Source: a virus. From it: DNA of 25,624 bases. Shown here piece by piece: positions 1 to 9,134 of this stretch (its first letter is position 1; every line of letters begins with the position of its first letter). Position numbers and translations under genes: made by a program. Under the pieces are notes generated by a model. The model ran no database searches, was not told the DNA's origin, and saw only the letters and a program-made list of their open reading frames with translations. Where the stretch lies: IMG/VR virus record IMGVR_UViG_3300009164_000326, positions 1 through 25,624 of that record; one strand, given 5' to 3'.

Positions 1-172
1 CTAAAGAACCCTGGAGGGGAGAAGAACCCTGGAGGCGCAAAGAACCCTGGAGGGGAGAAGAACCCTGGAGGCGCAAAGAACCCTGGAGGCGAGAAGAACC
101 CTGGAGGCGCAAAGAACCCTGGAGGGGAGAAGAACCCTGGAGGTGAGAAGAACGAAGGTGGAGAGAAGAATG
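1..172. repeat. 18-bp tandem repeats coding for PPGFF units
   Basis: About nine head-to-tail copies of an 18-bp unit (core AAGAACCCTGGAGG on the plus strand) code on the minus strand for FFSPPG or FFAPPG. The copies are nearly identical in DNA, not just in protein, and match the array at 6966-7091, so the two loci can recombine. Confidence 0.9.
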
Positions 173-758
173 TTGTAACGCTGTTTGATGCACCTGATGT
201 TGCACCATTTCCGTTAGCATTAGCTGCATAAACAGTATATGTCTGTGCAGTTCCTTGCTCTTGTCCAACGCTTACTGATGTGGAGGCTGTGTTACCAGAC
301 TTTCCATCAGATGATGCCCAGTAGTAAAGGCTTATTGCTGATCCACCATTTGCTGGAGCTGTCCATGATACTACGTCCGTTCCTGCTGATGAAGATGACG
401 CTGAAGGCGCACCAACTTGAGCGGGAACTGTAGTAGGTGTTGTTGCACCTGAAGTTGTTGTAGGACCATTGCCAACTGCATTAGATGGAGTTATTGTAAA
501 TGTATATGATGTTCCACCTGCAAGACCTGTAAAGGAAAGTGAGGTAGAAGATGTTGTTTGTGTTGTTGTTGCTGGACTTGACACTATTGTGTATAGTGTT
601 GCTGCTGGTGAATCGGATGGAAGCGTCCAGGCTAGGTTTGCTGAACCATTATTGAACGCCCCTCCGTTAACACCAGTGGCAGTAAATCCAGTAACGGCCT
701 TTGGCTCCAGGAAGTTGTCCTGTGCTGAAGACTTAATACCGTATTTCTTGTTTGCCAT
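1..758 (-). CDS. FN3-containing tail adhesin with PPGFF repeats, C-terminus beyond left edge
   Basis: Start ATG at 758 sits 7-8 nt after a clear AGGAGAT ribosome site; the frame stays open to the window edge (252 codons seen). The N-terminus reads MANKKYGIKSSAQDNFLEPK, followed by two fibronectin type III-like stretches (about residues 20-105 and 108-190, with typical AxLxWTxP and GTxYTFxITPxNAxGNG patterns). The last 55-60 residues are tandem six-residue units of [12 protein letters not shown], encoded by 18-bp repeats. The same repeat stands directly before the Hint domain of the 6453-9122 gene, so a Hint domain beyond the left edge is likely but not visible. It is the last gene of the minus-strand fibre cluster seen here. 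Likely a surface-exposed tail adhesin; the receptor is unknown. Confidence 0.8.
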   Translation of the reverse strand, partial: MANKKYGIKSSAQDNFLEPKAVTGFTATGVNGGAFNNGSANLAWTLPSDSPAATLYTIVSSPATTTQTTSSTSLSFTGLAGGTSYTFTITPSNAVGNGPTTTSGATTPTTVPAQVGAPSASSSSAGTDVVSWTAPANGGSAISLYYWASSDGKSGNTASTSVSVGQEQGTAQTYTVYAANANGNGATSGASNSVTTFFSPPSFFSPPGFFSPPGFFAPPGFFSPPGFFAPPGFFSPPGFFAPPGFFSPPGFF

Positions 759-784
759 TTTTATCTCCTATTTTTTTAATCTAA

Positions 785-2848
785 TTAAGCTGAAAGGTCT
801 CCGACAAGTACCCAAGTATCTGTCGCTCTCTTGATTAGTGTTGCAGATGACCACTGTGCACGAAGCTTTAATCCTGGAGTTGCATTAATTGTTACTCCAG
901 ATGCTGCTGCTACGTCTACTGCACCTGCTCCCACTCTTAAAATATCCAATGAAGTTCCTACTGGATACGCTACTGTAGCATTTGTTGGAACTGTCAATGT
1001 TGTTGCTGAAGCTGAGTTCATTTCAATCATTGAATCACGTTCTGTAAGTGCTGCAAGTGTATAGCTTGCTGTCTTTTGTGAAATTGCTGTACGTGATGGA
1101 ACGCCTTCTTTTGTTTGTGTACCATCTGAATACTGTACACCATTAGCTGACAAGTTTGCTGTTCCAGTAACTGTTAGGTTTACTGCAGTTGCAGTTCCTG
1201 TAAGTGCTGGTGAAGCAAGTGGTGCCTTTGCTGCAAGTGAGTTTGTAATTGTTGTTGAGAATGATGCATCGTTTCCAAGAGCAGTTGCCAACTCATTAAG
1301 AGTATCAAGTGCTGCTGGTGCTGATGCTACAAGGTTTGAAACTGCTGTTCCTACGAATGCTGTTGTTGCAACCTGTGTAGTTGCTGTTCCAGCTGATGCT
1401 GTAGGTGCTGTTGGAACACCTGTAAGTGCTGGTGAAGCAAGTGGTGCTTTAAGGTCAAGTGCTGTTTGTGTAGCAGTTGAAACTGGCTTTGCTGTATCTG
1501 CTGTGTTATCAACATTTCCAAGACCTACCATAGACTTTGTAATACCTGATACTGTACCTGTGAATGTAGGTGAAGCAAGTGGAGCCTTAAGTGCTAAAGC
1601 TGTATTTACAGTTGCTGTTAACGCTAATGCTGAAGTATCTGCAATTCCGTGAACGTTTGTTGTTGCTGAGCTGTGTGTTGATACCTTAGTATCAGCTGCT
1701 GTTCCAGCTGCTGTGATTGCTTCTGACTTAGCATTATTTGCTTTAGTAGTAGCATCTGCTGCTGCAGTTGTAACTGCTCCATTAGCCTTAGTAGTGGCAT
1801 CTGCTGCTGCAGTTGTAAGAGCTGTTGTAATTGCTGCATCACGAGATGCAACTGTAGAAATGACTGTCTGATCAATGCTTAATGTAAGTAAATTGCCAGC
1901 ATCATCATAAACTCTTCCAAGTCCGTTTCCTGCTGTTACCTGGATAAGTCCTGCAGCTACATCCTGAATTACTTCAGTTGCATTGTTAATTGCAAGATAG
2001 TTGCTTGTTGCATTGCTTTGTGTTAAATATGTGCTTGCTGCATCTGTCTTTGAAAGATATGCTGCATCATTTAATGCTGTTGTTGAGTATACAGATAAAT
2101 CTGTTGTCTTTACGTATCCCTGAATTGCTGCTCCAGCTGGAATTGTTACTGTTCCAGTAAAGGTTGGTGAAGCGATTGGTGCCTTAGTAGCAAGAGCTGT
2201 AGTTACTGTTGTTGCATAATTTGCATCGTTTGCAATTGCTGTAGCAAGTTCATTAATTGTATCAAGTGCTGCTGGAGCTCCATTAACAAGTGTCTGAAGG
2301 GATGCATCTACGTATGTGCGTGTAGCAATTGAATTTCCTACTGCAATTTCTCCTGTAGATGAGTTATAGTTAATTCCTGTTCCGCTTGAGAGCTTGTCTC
2401 TAACTGAAGCATTTGAAATCTGTATTGCTGGAACTGTTGCATTTGCATCAAGGCTTGCAACACCAAATGCAACACCCTTATCTGCTTCTGGAACATAGGT
2501 TCCGTCTACTGAGCTTGATAGTCCTGCAACTGCTGCATCAACATATGACTTAGTTGCAACAACTGATGAGTCAACGCTAATTGTTATTGTATTAGCACCG
2601 TCATTGTATGTCTTTGTAAGTCCTGAACCCATTGTAAGGGCAGTATTGATTGCATCCTGGGAGATTTCTCCAATTGCTGCTGAGTCTGATGCTGCATAAG
2701 CAAGTGTATTCCACGCTCCTGTGCCGTTACCAAACTTAAATTTATTTGTATCTGTTTCTACACCCATTTCACCTGCGGCTAATATTGGGTTTACTGAGGT
2801 CCAGTCTGCTGCGACGCCTCTTCTTACTTGAATTCTTACTGTTGACAT
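785..2848 (-). CDS. Long tail fibre with Mtd-type N-terminal domain
   Basis: 687 residues. Residues 1-55 (RIQVRRGVAADW, NPILAAGEMGVETDTNKFKFGNG) match the N-terminal domain of the major tropism determinant/tail-fibre family, which usually attaches a fibre to the baseplate. Fibre-shaft repeats follow: KAPIASPTFTGTV (about 223), an Ala/Thr coiled-coil-like stretch with AAADATTKAN repeats (about 346-385), a THSSATTNVHGIADTS motif (about 391), SMVGLGNVDNT (about 439), and further KAPLASPALTG units. The last about 95 residues form a Ser/Thr/Val-rich beta domain, probably the tip. Start ATG at 2848 follows AAGGGG. Paralogue of the 9135-10820 fibre. An extended -10 (TGGTATACT) lies about 35 nt upstream. 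Confidence 0.9.
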   Translation of the reverse strand: MSTVRIQVRRGVAADWTSVNPILAAGEMGVETDTNKFKFGNGTGAWNTLAYAASDSAAIGEISQDAINTALTMGSGLTKTYNDGANTITISVDSSVVATKSYVDAAVAGLSSSVDGTYVPEADKGVAFGVASLDANATVPAIQISNASVRDKLSSGTGINYNSSTGEIAVGNSIATRTYVDASLQTLVNGAPAALDTINELATAIANDANYATTVTTALATKAPIASPTFTGTVTIPAGAAIQGYVKTTDLSVYSTTALNDAAYLSKTDAASTYLTQSNATSNYLAINNATEVIQDVAAGLIQVTAGNGLGRVYDDAGNLLTLSIDQTVISTVASRDAAITTALTTAAADATTKANGAVTTAAADATTKANNAKSEAITAAGTAADTKVSTHSSATTNVHGIADTSALALTATVNTALALKAPLASPTFTGTVSGITKSMVGLGNVDNTADTAKPVSTATQTALDLKAPLASPALTGVPTAPTASAGTATTQVATTAFVGTAVSNLVASAPAALDTLNELATALGNDASFSTTITNSLAAKAPLASPALTGTATAVNLTVTGTANLSANGVQYSDGTQTKEGVPSRTAISQKTASYTLAALTERDSMIEMNSASATTLTVPTNATVAYPVGTSLDILRVGAGAVDVAAASGVTINATPGLKLRAQWSSATLIKRATDTWVLVGDLSA

Positions 2849-2880
2849 TTATGCCACCCCTTATTTTATATTATTTGTAA

Positions 2881-2889
2881 AGTATACCA
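2881..2889 (-). promoter_or_regulatory. Possible extended -10 promoter for the 785-2848 fibre
   Basis: Minus strand reads TGGTATACT in the gap between the 2905-3264 gene and the fibre. No convincing -35 is visible. It matches the TGGTATAAT-type elements seen elsewhere in the window. Confidence 0.4.
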
Positions 2890-2904
2890 TTTATCCAATT
2901 ACAA

Positions 2905-3264
2905 TTATGCGTTAATTGTGCTTGAATCAAATGATAGGTCGAACGATGTTGAACCTGGGGTTCCGCCGTCAGCGAATTTAGTTGCTGTTGTTACAACCCC
3001 GTTTGCTTGAACTGTATAAACTGGATTACCGTCATAATCTACGGCTAATCCGATATCCATAAAGCTTATTGCTCCAGATGTATCTACTACATCTGTTGTG
3101 TGTGCCAAAGAAACCCAAGTTCCATTGATCTGAACTTGTAGTCTACCTGATGCTTCGTCGAATGCTATTGGGGCGGTGCCTAATACGATATTAGAATCAA
3201 ACGTAGCTGTTCCAGCCACATTTAATCCATTCTTTACTTTAAAATTTTTATTTACTGTTGCCAT
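2905..3264 (-). CDS. Small virion/fibre protein (KNFKVKNGL N-terminus)
   Basis: 119 residues. The start MATVNKNFKVKNGLNVAGTA closely resembles the start of the 3334-4611 protein (MATVVKNFRIKSGLIVEGTT), a motif shared by fibre-associated proteins of many tailed phages, presumably for assembly onto a common partner. Residues 28-60 (GTAPIAFDEASGRLQVQING.WVSL) look like a short beta-prism/fibre repeat. No enzymatic motif is seen. The upstream gap holds a strong inverted repeat, and the ribosome site is weak (GGGGATAAG about 9-14 nt upstream). Placement inside the fibre operon supports a structural role; the exact function is unknown. Confidence 0.75.
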   Translation of the reverse strand: MATVNKNFKVKNGLNVAGTATFDSNIVLGTAPIAFDEASGRLQVQINGTWVSLAHTTDVVDTSGAISFMDIGLAVDYDGNPVYTVQANGVVTTATKFADGGTPGSTSFDLSFDSSTINA

Positions 3265-3287
3265 TTAAGTTCACTTATCCCCTAATT

Positions 3288-3323
3288 GTTTTGGTGGGGG
3301 ATTTTTAAGGAATCCCCCAAAAC
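3288..3323 (-). terminator. Hairpin between fibre genes (attenuator or terminator)
   Basis: Inverted repeat GTTTT(GGT)GGGGGATT / AATCCCCCAAAAC: 13 paired bases with a 3-nt bulge and a 7-nt loop, in the gap between the 3334-4611 and 2905-3264 genes. On the minus strand there is no good U-run after it, so it may attenuate or stabilise the mRNA end rather than terminate fully. Confidence 0.5.
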
Positions 3324-3333
3324 CTTTATTTAA

Positions 3334-4611
3334 TTATTTAATTGCGTTTAATATTACTGTTGCTGATACTGTGTATCCGTTAAGTGGTGCTACCCAAATA
3401 TTGGTGAATCCAGTTGATGATTTATATTCTGCGTTTACATCTGCAAGTGAGCCGTTTGAGGTAACAATTGCATACTCTGTAAGAGCAACATTATTAGCAG
3501 AATCTAATGTTATTAGAATTTCAGAAACTTGTGTGTGAGATCCGTTACTAACTTTGACTGTTGCTTTTCCTGTTTTGTATATCGCTGAATCAAACCCAGT
3601 AACAATGCTTGCTCCTTGAATATTTGTGAGCTGTGCTGCAGATTGTCTAGACACATCGCTAATATTTACTGCTGTAAATGCTGTTGTGCCATTTTGCTGA
3701 GCTGTATTAGCAGCTGCTGCTGTTGCTTCTGCTGCTGATTGAGCAGCATTTGCCTTTGATGTAGCATCTGATGCAGCTGCAGAAATTGCTTCTGATTTAG
3801 CTGTTGCAATTGCTGTATTTCTTGCTGTAGCCTCTGAAGCAACCTTTGAGGTAGCATCTGAAGCAGCTGTTGAAACTGCAGTTGCAATTGCTGTTGTAAC
3901 ATCAGCTGAATTAGCCTTTGTTCCAAGTGCAGTTGTAATAGTTGTTGTGTAATTAGCGTCATCGTTGATTGCTGCTGCTAATTCATTTAATGTATTAAGA
4001 AGTGCTGGTGCACCGTCTACTAATGAATCTACTGCAGTTGCAATTGCTGTATTACGGTTTGAAACTTCTGTTGAGATTGCAGTTGAAAGAGCTGCTGCTG
4101 CTGTTGCTTCTGCCCCAGCCTTAGCTGCGTTAGCCTTGGTTGTTGCGTCAGCTGCTGCTGCAGAAATTGCTGCTGCCTGTGCTGCGTTAGCCTTGGTTGT
4201 TGCGTCAGCTGCTGCAGTTGAAACTGAAGCTGCGTCGCCTGATACTCTAAGTGCTGCTTCTGCTGCCACCTTAGTTGTAGCATCTGTAGCTGCTGCAGAA
4301 ATTGCAGATGATGCTGCTGCATTAGCCTTAGATGTTGCATCTGCTGATGCTGTAGCTTCTGCTGCTGCCTGTGCTGCTGATGCTGCACCTGCTGCATCAA
4401 ATACGCCAGACTTTACGGATAGCTTACCAGCACCGTTAACTTCAAGCTGTGTAGATTCTACAGATTTTACTAGAGTCGCTCCACCAACAAGGTTGAGGAT
4501 GTAACTGTTTGATCCTGTTTCTGTAAGGATATTTTGGCCGTTGATTGTACCTGTTGTACCTTCAACAATGAGGCCAGATTTAATTCTAAAGTTTTTTACT
4601 ACTGTTGCCAT
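3334..4611 (-). CDS. Alanine-rich coiled-coil tail fibre protein
   Basis: 425 residues. It starts MATVVKNFRIKSGLIVEGTT, the shared attachment motif of this cluster. Residues about 70-295 are extremely rich in Ala/Thr/Ser with repeated AAxDATTKANAAQ units spaced as in a trimeric coiled coil, interrupted by a LVDGAPALLNTLNELAAAI segment also present in both Mtd-type fibres. The last about 120 residues change to a beta-rich, less repetitive domain (VKVSNGSHTQVSEILITLD...), resembling tail-fibre tip domains. Start ATG follows GAGGAG at a good distance. Glutamine- and alanine-rich readings in the other frames are repeat artefacts. Likely a thin fibre or fibre connector. Confidence 0.85.
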   Translation of the reverse strand: MATVVKNFRIKSGLIVEGTTGTINGQNILTETGSNSYILNLVGGATLVKSVESTQLEVNGAGKLSVKSGVFDAAGAASAAQAAAEATASADATSKANAAASSAISAAATDATTKVAAEAALRVSGDAASVSTAAADATTKANAAQAAAISAAAADATTKANAAKAGAEATAAAALSTAISTEVSNRNTAIATAVDSLVDGAPALLNTLNELAAAINDDANYTTTITTALGTKANSADVTTAIATAVSTAASDATSKVASEATARNTAIATAKSEAISAAASDATSKANAAQSAAEATAAAANTAQQNGTTAFTAVNISDVSRQSAAQLTNIQGASIVTGFDSAIYKTGKATVKVSNGSHTQVSEILITLDSANNVALTEYAIVTSNGSLADVNAEYKSSTGFTNIWVAPLNGYTVSATVILNAIK

Positions 4612-4641
4612 TTATATGACTCCTCTTACTGCTTTTTTTTA

Positions 4642-5193
4642 TTACGCCTTGATTGAAGTTCTATAATATCTAACTGATATAGATCCACTCACAGGGGTGA
4701 CTCTTAAACTAATTATACCTGAATTTTCTTCAAATGTATAAGTAAAAATATTTGTGTTAGTGCTTGAAACGATGTTTGATTCGCTTACAAGAATATCAGA
4801 ACCTGAGTAGGTTGCTGTTATTTCTGATGTGTATACATCTGCACCTTTTGTAACTTGAATGCGGTAGTTAACTGTCTTCCAGTCTGCCTTCGCAAAAGAA
4901 TCTAAAGTTGTTGGATTTTCAATCCCATACACTACGAGGTCATTATTTCCTTCTAGACCAAGTTGGGTTGAAATAGCATCTGAAGAGTTAGAAATTCCAG
5001 ATACTGTTGATTGGAGCTCGTTTACTTTGTATGTTAAAGAATTTGCATCTGTTGAACCTGTTACGCCAACGACATTCTCTAATGCTTCGATTGCATCATT
5101 AGCATTAGCGTGTTGTGCTGCGTGTCCTACTAGCTCATCATTTGCCGCTGGATTAGCAAGGTTATCCTTGCTTGTTGGAAAAGTTGTTGCCAT
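4642..5193 (-). CDS. Fibre/baseplate-associated structural protein
   Basis: 183 residues, starting MATTFPTSKDNLANPAANDE and continuing with QHANANDAIEALENVVG. This N-terminal pattern recurs in tail-fibre-associated phage proteins, where the Asn/Asp-rich stretch is followed by a short helical region. The C-terminal half (about 100-183) is beta-rich with ITATYSGSDILVSES and ends ISVRYYRTSIKA, resembling a small head/tip domain. The ribosome site AGGAGG lies about 8 nt before the ATG. Operon position supports a virion role; nothing suggests an enzyme. Confidence 0.75.
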   Translation of the reverse strand: MATTFPTSKDNLANPAANDELVGHAAQHANANDAIEALENVVGVTGSTDANSLTYKVNELQSTVSGISNSSDAISTQLGLEGNNDLVVYGIENPTTLDSFAKADWKTVNYRIQVTKGADVYTSEITATYSGSDILVSESNIVSSTNTNIFTYTFEENSGIISLRVTPVSGSISVRYYRTSIKA

Positions 5194-5249
5194 TTATTAA
5201 AGCCTCCTGGCGGTATTGCATGTTATCTAATTATATCTTATATATGTTT

Positions 5250-6434
5250 TTAAGACGGGTAATAACCAGAAGGAAGGCCTTTGATTACCCTATCATCTAG
5301 TATACCAGTAGAAAAATGAATTCCAGAGTAATTTTCAAAATCTTCAAGTGTTCTTTCGGTAAACAATCCGTCTTCTATACTTATTTTGTTATGAACTATC
5401 ATTTGCTGAAAATGAGATCTTGACTCATTATGTTTTGGATAAAAGGTATCAGGGCTATCATCCCAAATAAGCTTTCTGTCTGGCCTTCCATATCTATGGT
5501 ATACAAATACCTTTTCTGGTGTAACCAAATTATATCCTGCTGTAAAAAATCTAAGTGCCATCATTGGTTCTTCTTCTGTAAATGCTATTTTATCAACAAA
5601 TGGAACTGATTCTATAACTTCTTTTTCTGTAAAGAAAAAATGTCCAGATAGGTAGGGGCTTAATACATTTGTTTCTGGCTCTGTGTATTGCGGCGTAAAT
5701 TGTGGTATAAGTGTATTTTTAAAATGATTTATATTTGATTCTGACATAAAAAAAGTTGGATTTTTTTTAGTTTCTGGTATTTGATCATTTCCATTTTCAT
5801 CTACGTCATAAGGAGGAACATAAGCAGTAAAAACTAATTGATCAAAATCATTCTTGGCATAGTTATATGCTTTAATTATTTCTGAATCCCAATTTTTAAT
5901 AGACCTCATGTGAGAATCCATATTTAAATAATATTCTTGGCCTTGATAAAATTTATGAGAATTTTTTCTAGCTGGTTGACATCCAATAATAGATCCTGGG
6001 ATTAAACAGTCAACTGAAATATTATTTCTTTTAGATCCTTCTATTTTATTATATTCAACATTATCATCTTGTAAGGTTATACCAAAATAAATTCTTTTTG
6101 GAAATTCTGCATTGCTAATAAAATTGTCTACTGTTGTCCATATTTCAGGATCTTTATATGAAGGTATATTGATAAATATCTTTGCATTATTGTCTATCAT
6201 AAGTTCTTCCATTTTTTCTAATGCTACTGGCTCTGCCGCTCCCCATTTATGAATTGGACATTCTGCTGCTTGTAGCTTTGTTTTAAATTTCATAAAGCAA
6301 CCACATTTTTTACATTGTTTTGTCAAACCAATAAACTCGGGACAAGATTTACATATAGAATACCTATCTGCGGATTCTTTTGGGGTTGCATATTGGCTAT
6401 TAGGATTTAATAAATCCCAAGGTTTTACTGACAT
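5250..6434 (-). CDS. GT60-type (GlcNAc) glycosyltransferase with N-terminal zinc ribbon
   Basis: 394 residues. Residues 25-65 form a Cys-rich zinc-ribbon-like motif (ICKSCPEF, CKKCGCFM, ECPIHKW). From about residue 85 the sequence follows the Pfam GlcNAc family (PF11397/CAZy GT60) in order: FINIPSYKDPEIWTTVDNF, then KRIYFGITLQ, then YYLNMDSHMRSIKNWD (the DSH replaces a DxD metal-binding motif), then LSGHFFFTEKE, EEEPMMALRFFTAGYNL and VFVYHRYGR. Characterised GT60 members transfer GlcNAc to hydroxyproline of Skp1 or to Thr of mucin-like proteins. It sits inside the fibre operon next to the Thr-Pro/PPG adhesin, so a tail protein is the likely acceptor (inference). No ribosome site is seen: TGGTATTAT ends 6 nt before the ATG, so the message may be leaderless. 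Confidence 0.85.
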   Translation of the reverse strand: MSVKPWDLLNPNSQYATPKESADRYSICKSCPEFIGLTKQCKKCGCFMKFKTKLQAAECPIHKWGAAEPVALEKMEELMIDNNAKIFINIPSYKDPEIWTTVDNFISNAEFPKRIYFGITLQDDNVEYNKIEGSKRNNISVDCLIPGSIIGCQPARKNSHKFYQGQEYYLNMDSHMRSIKNWDSEIIKAYNYAKNDFDQLVFTAYVPPYDVDENGNDQIPETKKNPTFFMSESNINHFKNTLIPQFTPQYTEPETNVLSPYLSGHFFFTEKEVIESVPFVDKIAFTEEEPMMALRFFTAGYNLVTPEKVFVYHRYGRPDRKLIWDDSPDTFYPKHNESRSHFQQMIVHNKISIEDGLFTERTLEDFENYSGIHFSTGILDDRVIKGLPSGYYPS

Positions 6435-6440
6435 CTATAA

Positions 6441-6449
6441 ATAATACCA
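6441..6449 (-). promoter_or_regulatory. Extended -10 giving a leaderless glycosyltransferase mRNA
   Basis: Minus strand TGGTATTAT is followed by 6 nt and then the ATG at 6434, so transcription would start at or beside the start codon. No Shine-Dalgarno sequence is present. Confidence 0.5.
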
Positions 6450-6452
6450 TTT

Positions 6453-9122
6453 CTACTTGTTATGCACAAGCATGCCATTTACAAAGAACCAGTCTTGTGG
6501 TTCGCAAGAGAATTGATAAACATTTACAGTTTGATCAACTAAGAATTCTATTTTTTCTACTAATGTTTCTAAAATTTGACCTTGAGAATTAGCGCTAATT
6601 AGTGATTCTCCTATTTCAACATAATATGCTTCTTTAATTTTATATTCTCCCAATGGGGTTTTAACAAATACTGGCTGTGTGTATGTCATTCTTGTTTCAG
6701 CATTTTCGTTAAAGTATAAAATGTCAGATTCTTGAGTTTCAATAATATCAGTAATTGTAGTTTCTACAAATTCCCCTACAGAAAAATCAGAAGAAGACCA
6801 TGTTGAGAATTGATAAGAGTCTGGAGTTGAAGGATCAATTTGATCAATAACTATAGATTTAATCTTGTCTCCAACCTGCAAGAACTTGGCTGGTACTTGA
6901 CCATCCATAGTGTCTACAAGTGTGTTCTCTTCTACGCAAGGAGGTCCAAACCAAGGGATATATATGAAGCTTGGAGGGCTAAAGAACCCGGGAGGTGAGA
7001 AGAACCCTGGAGGGCTAAAGAACCCTGGAGGCGCAAAGAACCCTGGAGGGGAGAAGAACCCTGGAGGCGCAAAGAAACTTGGTGGAGCAAAAGTTAATGC
7101 ACCACCGCAACATTGCCATCCTGTTGGTACGCTATAAGTTGATGAGTTACCTAAATACGAATATCCTAATTCTGAACATGTATAAGATGTTGGGTTTGTA
7201 TAAGTTCCTGGACAAGTTTGTTTTGTTGGTGCAGGTGTTGGTGTAGGGGTTGGTGTAGGGGTTGCAGTTGGGGTTGGAGTAGCTGTTGGCCCTGGAGTAG
7301 GAGTTGGAGTTGGAGTAGGAGTTGGAGTAGGGGTTGGTGTTGCAAGTGCTCCTCCACAGCAAGACCATCCTGCTGGTACGCTATAAACATCTGAACCTCC
7401 CAACCTGACATAACCTAATTCCGCACAGGTATAAGATGTTGGGTTTGTATAAGTTCCTGGACAAGTTTGTTTTGGTGTTGGCGTTGGTGTTGGCGTTGGT
7501 GTTGGCGTAGGTGTTGGCGTAGGTGTTGGCGTTGGTGTTGGTGTAGGGGTTGGTGTTGCAACAATATTTGGATCACATGCTGCATTTCCTGCAGCTATAA
7601 GTGCAGCTGAATAAGTTGTTCTATAAACAGTTTTTCTTCTATATGTACCAGTAGTATCGTAGGTGTCTGATGGAATTCCAGTTGTGTTACTTAATGGACC
7701 AGAAGCATTTGGAGATTCTCCATAGTTTCCGCTAAATGGATTACATGTTGATGTGCCAGTATAATAAACATAAGTTGTTGGGGTGGCTGTTGGGGTTGGT
7801 GTTGGAGTAATTGTTAAATCGCAATTAGAATTTCCAGCATAGTAGAGTGCTTCTGCATAAGTTGTTCTATAAACTGTTTTATTAAGATATACTCCGTCAA
7901 GAATGCTTGTATCTGTAGGAAGGGTATTTCCTTGTGCTACAAATGGTCCAGTTACAGATGGATTTGATCTATAAAGTCCGCTTGGACCACTGCATGAAGA
8001 TGTACCAATGTAATATGAAACTCCAGGATTTGTAGTAAATTGTGCTGTATTAGAAGTCCATGAAGTTTCTGTAAATCTATCTGCAGTTCCTGTAACTACA
8101 ACTTTATATCTATAAGTTTCTCCTGCAGTTAAAAATGTTAAAGGAATTGTTGTTTGTGTAGTTCCAGACCCAGCTGGGATGGATGATCCGTCTGGGTTAA
8201 CCCAATAAATTTCCCAAGCTGTTTGTGTTAAATTGGAATTAGCCCATGTTAATGTTGCTGTTGTTTGCAATATGTCAGAAACTGATATTGAAACAGAAGG
8301 CTTAAAAGGCTTCATGTCTGGTATAACATATTCTTTAAATGTTGGGCTTTCAAGTGGAGTGTTATACAAAGATTGCGTATACGGATTATTTGTATTCTGA
8401 GAAGTAATATAAACAGTTAGTTGGCCATCTGCAGAACCTGTATCAATTGAAGTTGTATCATAGGCAGTTCCATCATTTACTGTAGTAACATCTTTTTGAT
8501 TCTGTACCCCTGGTCCAACCCAGTATACTCTGTACTGGTCAGCACCCATTGGCTTAACCCATCTTAAATTAATTCGACCATTTTGAGTTAATGTATGATC
8601 TACATAAAATACATTTTGTGGTCTAACAACTTGATTTTGATCATCTGTTGAAATTGAATCTACTCCATTTGTATAAATAGAAATTAAATTATTTCCATTT
8701 ACATATATTGGATCTGATTCTCCAAATTCATTAATAGCAACTATCTTACATCTTAAAACATAACCTATCATTTGCTTATCAATATAAGAAGAGTTTTGGT
8801 TGTCTCCAAATGTTACCCAAGATGATTCTGTGTGTGATCCGCTTAATGCAAATGGGGCTTTTTGCCATGTATATGTAAATGAAGTTGGTGAGTTTTCCCA
8901 AACACCTGCTGTGATTGACACATATTGTCCAGCCTGTCTATTATTATTTTGCCATCCAAATATAGGGGCTTCTGTATTTTTTGGTACTGAAGCTCCAAAT
9001 TTTTTCCATTGGGTTCCATCATAAATATAAGATGCTTTTGAATCTTTCCAGGCAGAGCCATCGAAGATTGATATTTTTTTGAAAGGTTTCCATTGGGAAC
9101 CATCAAAAATGTTTAGTGGCAT
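6453..9122 (-). CDS. Large tail adhesin: FN3, Thr-Pro tracts, PPGFF repeats, C-terminal Hint domain
   Basis: 889 residues. In order: three [16 protein letters not shown] repeats (1-43); Ig/FN3-like domains (about 50-140, 165-265, 273-367); two related Cys modules with YYIGTSxC and TVYRTTYxxAL (369-435, 450-518); a (TP)n tract (521-550); a [18 protein letters not shown]...CCGGAL module (552-594); a second TP tract (595-632); a second CPGTY module (635-677); FFxPPG repeats (678-719); and a Hint domain (729-889). The Hint domain starts with Cys729 ([10 protein letters not shown], then VGDKI) and ends [11 protein letters not shown], the usual intein-type HN end, with Lys as last residue. The block-B His is apparently Gln (TYTQPVF). 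The ribosome site AAGGGGAC lies before the ATG. Likely a processed or cross-linked receptor-binding adhesin. Confidence 0.88.
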   Translation of the reverse strand: MPLNIFDGSQWKPFKKISIFDGSAWKDSKASYIYDGTQWKKFGASVPKNTEAPIFGWQNNNRQAGQYVSITAGVWENSPTSFTYTWQKAPFALSGSHTESSWVTFGDNQNSSYIDKQMIGYVLRCKIVAINEFGESDPIYVNGNNLISIYTNGVDSISTDDQNQVVRPQNVFYVDHTLTQNGRINLRWVKPMGADQYRVYWVGPGVQNQKDVTTVNDGTAYDTTSIDTGSADGQLTVYITSQNTNNPYTQSLYNTPLESPTFKEYVIPDMKPFKPSVSISVSDILQTTATLTWANSNLTQTAWEIYWVNPDGSSIPAGSGTTQTTIPLTFLTAGETYRYKVVVTGTADRFTETSWTSNTAQFTTNPGVSYYIGTSSCSGPSGLYRSNPSVTGPFVAQGNTLPTDTSILDGVYLNKTVYRTTYAEALYYAGNSNCDLTITPTPTPTATPTTYVYYTGTSTCNPFSGNYGESPNASGPLSNTTGIPSDTYDTTGTYRRKTVYRTTYSAALIAAGNAACDPNIVATPTPTPTPTPTPTPTPTPTPTPTPTPTPKQTCPGTYTNPTSYTCAELGYVRLGGSDVYSVPAGWSCCGGALATPTPTPTPTPTPTPTPGPTATPTPTATPTPTPTPTPAPTKQTCPGTYTNPTSYTCSELGYSYLGNSSTYSVPTGWQCCGGALTFAPPSFFAPPGFFSPPGFFAPPGFFSPPGFFSPPGFFSPPSFIYIPWFGPPCVEENTLVDTMDGQVPAKFLQVGDKIKSIVIDQIDPSTPDSYQFSTWSSSDFSVGEFVETTITDIIETQESDILYFNENAETRMTYTQPVFVKTPLGEYKIKEAYYVEIGESLISANSQGQILETLVEKIEFLVDQTVNVYQFSCEPQDWFFVNGMLVHNK
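6966..7091. repeat. 18-bp repeats coding [12 protein letters not shown] units
   Basis: Seven copies of the same 18-bp unit as at 1-172, coding residues about 678-719 just before the Hint domain. Confidence 0.88.
7227..7340. repeat. Thr-Pro coding microsatellite, second tract
   Basis: Runs of 6-bp units (GGTGTT / GGAGTT on the plus strand) code (TP)n with a few Ala/Gly changes, residues about 595-632 of the adhesin. Length variation by slippage is expected. Confidence 0.85.
7473..7560. repeat. Thr-Pro coding microsatellite, first tract
   Basis: About 14 repeats of a 6-bp unit (GGTGTT/GGCGTT on the plus strand) code an uninterrupted (TP)n tract, residues about 521-550 of the adhesin. Confidence 0.88.
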
Positions 9123-9134
9123 CCTATGTCCCCT

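Noticed and set aside
1-172. Regular short repeats that might suggest a CRISPR array
   Set aside because: The units are contiguous without spacers and code for protein (PPGFF) in the gene frame; no cas genes.
1624-4400. Gln/Leu-rich and Ala-rich ORFs in other frames (e.g. 1624-1875, 3666-3962, 4029-4400, 3965-4504)
   Set aside because: Shadows of GCT/GCA-rich coiled-coil repeats in the fibre genes; no ribosome sites and wholly inside better genes.
6910-7411. ORFs opposite or out of frame to the adhesin (6910-7137, 7147-7368, 7166-7411)
   Set aside because: Low-complexity readings of the PPGFF and Thr-Pro repeats.
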